The position numbers and the translations under genes are program-made. This document shows positions 62,689-64,000 of a stretch of 64,000 nt of DNA, piece by piece. Under the pieces are notes generated by a model. That model had not been told where the DNA came from and did no database searches. It saw only the letters and a program-made list of their open reading frames with translations. Each line of letters starts with the position of its first letter. Within the stretch, counting starts at the first letter, position 1. Origin of the DNA: Firmicutes bacterium UBA1191 (GTDB lineage Bacteria; Bacillota; Clostridia; Peptostreptococcales; Anaerovoracaceae); assembly GCA_002310095.1 (NCBI GenBank), contig DBYH01000004.1, positions 28,225 to 92,224 of the forward strand, in the 5' to 3' direction.

Positions 62689-62696
62689 CAATCATG

Positions 62697-62705
62697 TGCT
62701 AAAAT
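62697..62705 (+). promoter_or_regulatory. Extended -10 box upstream of the radical SAM gene
   Basis: TGCTAAAAT (62697-62705) is a good extended -10 with only a poor -35 candidate (TTCATT, 62677-62682) at 17 nt. The predicted RNA start is near 62712, followed by AGAAGAG. Confidence 0.4.
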
Positions 62706-62740
62706 GTGATAAAAGAAGAGCGTATTTGTCACTTAAAACC

Positions 62741-63796
62741 ATGGTTTTTGATATGGAAAAGCCGATCATTTTCGACACGTCCGACGGCCAGGAGCTGCGG
62801 ATCAACATGATCAGCCCATGGCTGAAGAATCACTATGAAGAGCTGGGGCTTTCCGCCCCTGCCAAGATCGTCAAGCTGTCCCTTGACGGCGGTTTCACGT
62901 GCCCGAACAGAGACGGAACCAAAGGCACCGGCGGGTGTCTGTTCTGCTCCGAAAGCGGCTCCGGCGACATGGCTTCATCACTTGCTGTTGCTGAAGCCAG
63001 TGCTGATAGCGAATCTGAACGGGGTCTCCACAGTGAAGTTACAGGCATCACAAATGCACTGAACAGGCAGATAAAGCTGCTGTCCGACAAGTGGCCTTCG
63101 GATAAATACGATTTGAAATACATGGCCTACTTCCAGAGTCACACTAACACTTATGCGCCGGTTGATGACCTGCGAGCCAAGTTCGAAGCAGCTCTGGAAG
63201 TTCCCGGTGTCATCGGTCTGGCTGTAGCCACCCGCCCTGACTGCCTGCCCGATGACGTACTTGATCTTCTGACGGAACTGAACGGGAAGACTTTCATATG
63301 GGTGGAGTTGGGGCTTCAGACGATCCATGACGATACCGCCCGCGCCATGAACCTGTGCCACAGTCTGGCCGACTATGATGACGCAGTCCGCAGACTCACG
63401 GAGCGCGGGATCCGCGTCGTCACCCACCTCATTCTGGGACTGCCCGGCGAGACGAAGGAGATGATGCTGGAATCGGTCCGGCACGCATGCGGACACACAG
63501 GCAGCGGCGGCAGGATTTTCGGTCTGAAACTCCACATGCTCAATGTCGTAAAAGGCAGTGGAATGGCCGTGGCAATGCCTGACTATGTTCCTTTCGAATC
63601 AATGGAGGAGTATATAGATCTGCTCATTTCAGCAGTTGAAATAATACCGCCTGAAATCACCCTTCACCGGATATCCGGCGACGCGCCGCGGTCAACGCTC
63701 ATCGCTCCCGAATGGAGCTACAGGAAACGGACGATACTGAACACAATCCATCGGGAAATGCGCCAGCGCAACACATGGCAAGGAAAAAGGCTCTGA
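62741..63796 (+). CDS. Radical SAM protein, TIGR01212/YhcC family
   Basis: This protein of about 351 residues has the radical SAM Cys motif spread as TCPNRDGTKGTGGCLFCS, with SLDGGFTCPNRDG typical of the YhcC/TIGR01212 family, and the later VELGLQTIHDDT and HLILGLPGETKEMM. The reaction of this family is not established with certainty. The start is unclear: ATG 62741 is used here; ATG 62753 and a TTG at 62726 behind an AGAAGAG site are alternatives. It is divergent from queH. Confidence 0.88.
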   Translation: MVFDMEKPIIFDTSDGQELRINMISPWLKNHYEELGLSAPAKIVKLSLDGGFTCPNRDGTKGTGGCLFCSESGSGDMASSLAVAEASADSESERGLHSEVTGITNALNRQIKLLSDKWPSDKYDLKYMAYFQSHTNTYAPVDDLRAKFEAALEVPGVIGLAVATRPDCLPDDVLDLLTELNGKTFIWVELGLQTIHDDTARAMNLCHSLADYDDAVRRLTERGIRVVTHLILGLPGETKEMMLESVRHACGHTGSGGRIFGLKLHMLNVVKGSGMAVAMPDYVPFESMEEYIDLLISAVEIIPPEITLHRISGDAPRSTLIAPEWSYRKRTILNTIHREMRQRNTWQGKRL

Positions 63797-63825
63797 TTCC
63801 ATTTTGACAAACCGGGATTTGTTAG

Positions 63826-64000
63826 GTTACAACAAAAGTAGTCGATGAAACCCTTGATACTACGTTGACCTTTTATGATAATCAGCTTGGTTCAGTCTAG
63901 TTCTCATAAAAGAGATTGTCGAAACCCTTGATACTCCATTAGTCTTTTATAATAAACAGTCAGTCTTCACTCATTTCTCATGAAAGCAATCGCTGAATCC
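63826..64000. repeat. Start of a degenerate 74-bp tandem repeat array
   Basis: Two full units (63848-63921 and 63922-63995) begin with the identical 14-mer AAACCCTTGATACT and share CTTTTATnATAA and TTCTCATnAAAG at the same offsets. The last 22 nt of a preceding unit (63826-63847) and the first 5 nt of a following unit at the window end also match. In unit 1, CTTTTATGA (63870-63878) and TCATAAAAG (63904-63912) form a perfect 9-bp inverted repeat. The centre of each unit (about 16 nt) is variable. No gene is seen here. Confidence 0.8.

Noticed and set aside
63826..64000. CRISPR array
   Set aside because: The 74-bp period is in the range of some arrays, but conserved blocks are spread over nearly the whole unit, the variable centre is only about 16 nt, the repeats are not identical and no cas gene is in the window.
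1..64000. tRNA, rRNA, insertion sequences or integrase genes
   Set aside because: I saw no cloverleaf with a CCA end, no rRNA sequence and no transposase or recombinase motif in any frame. Small or divergent RNA genes could be missed by eye.

Overview
The window looks like a chromosomal segment of a Gram-positive anaerobe of the class Clostridia (Bacillota). The base composition is moderately high in GC. The right half carries the clostridial housekeeping order asnA-priA-def-fmt-(zinc peptidase)-rsmB-prpC-prkC-rsgA-rpe-plsX-rnc-smc-ftsY-der-plsY-gpsA. The left half is a large cell-envelope region with CDP-glycerol glycerophosphotransferases, LytR-CpsA-Psr (LCP) ligases, GH25 muramidases and an L,D-transpeptidase. 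Genus cannot be fixed from the sequence alone. Almost all genes lie on the minus strand in long, tightly packed runs, and no stretch over 300 bases is without a gene.

Layout in window coordinates. 1-12904 (minus) is a teichoic-acid-like cluster: yfhO-like protein, tagD, a double-domain glycerophosphotransferase, three single-domain glycerophosphotransferases, rfbB, an ABC-2 exporter permease, its ATPase and an acyl carrier protein cut by the window edge. 12945-17085 holds a small lipoprotein (plus), an L,D-transpeptidase (minus), a bidirectional terminator and a polytopic membrane protein (minus). 17086-19235 (plus) is a two-gene unit of a GtrB-like glycosyltransferase and an ATP-grasp ligase. 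19252-41883 (minus) is a very long run: larC1-like gene, valS, folC, lipid kinase, acetyltransferase, two muramidases, LCP, ddl, two LCPs, an LDH-fold dehydrogenase, a PaaK/CapK-like adenylating enzyme, an rffA-type aminotransferase, a split small-transporter pair, rfbA, a membrane protein and a flippase. 42058-62624 (minus) is the housekeeping run ending at a strong terminator. 62741-63796 (plus) is a radical SAM gene, followed by the start of a 74-bp tandem repeat array that runs off the window.

How the genes fit together. RfbA, RfbB and the RffA-type aminotransferase would give dTDP-4-amino-4,6-dideoxygalactose. TagD supplies CDP-glycerol for the four glycerophosphotransferases, the flippase and/or ABC exporter move the product out, YfhO-like and GtrB-like enzymes may add sugars on the outside, and the three LCP proteins would attach the polymer to peptidoglycan. 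The LDH-fold enzyme, the adenylating enzyme and the ATP-grasp ligase suggest further acyl or amino-acid decoration. That last assignment is inference.

Most notable oddities: a TagH-like ATPase that has lost nearly every nucleotide-handling motif; a divergent promoter pair whose two -10 boxes each sit exactly 6 nt before an ATG, predicting two leaderless mRNAs; a PlsY carrying an N-terminal peptide otherwise typical of sodium-pumping decarboxylase beta subunits; an LDH-fold enzyme with the malate-type Arg in a sugar cluster; and the unexplained 74-bp repeats at the right end.
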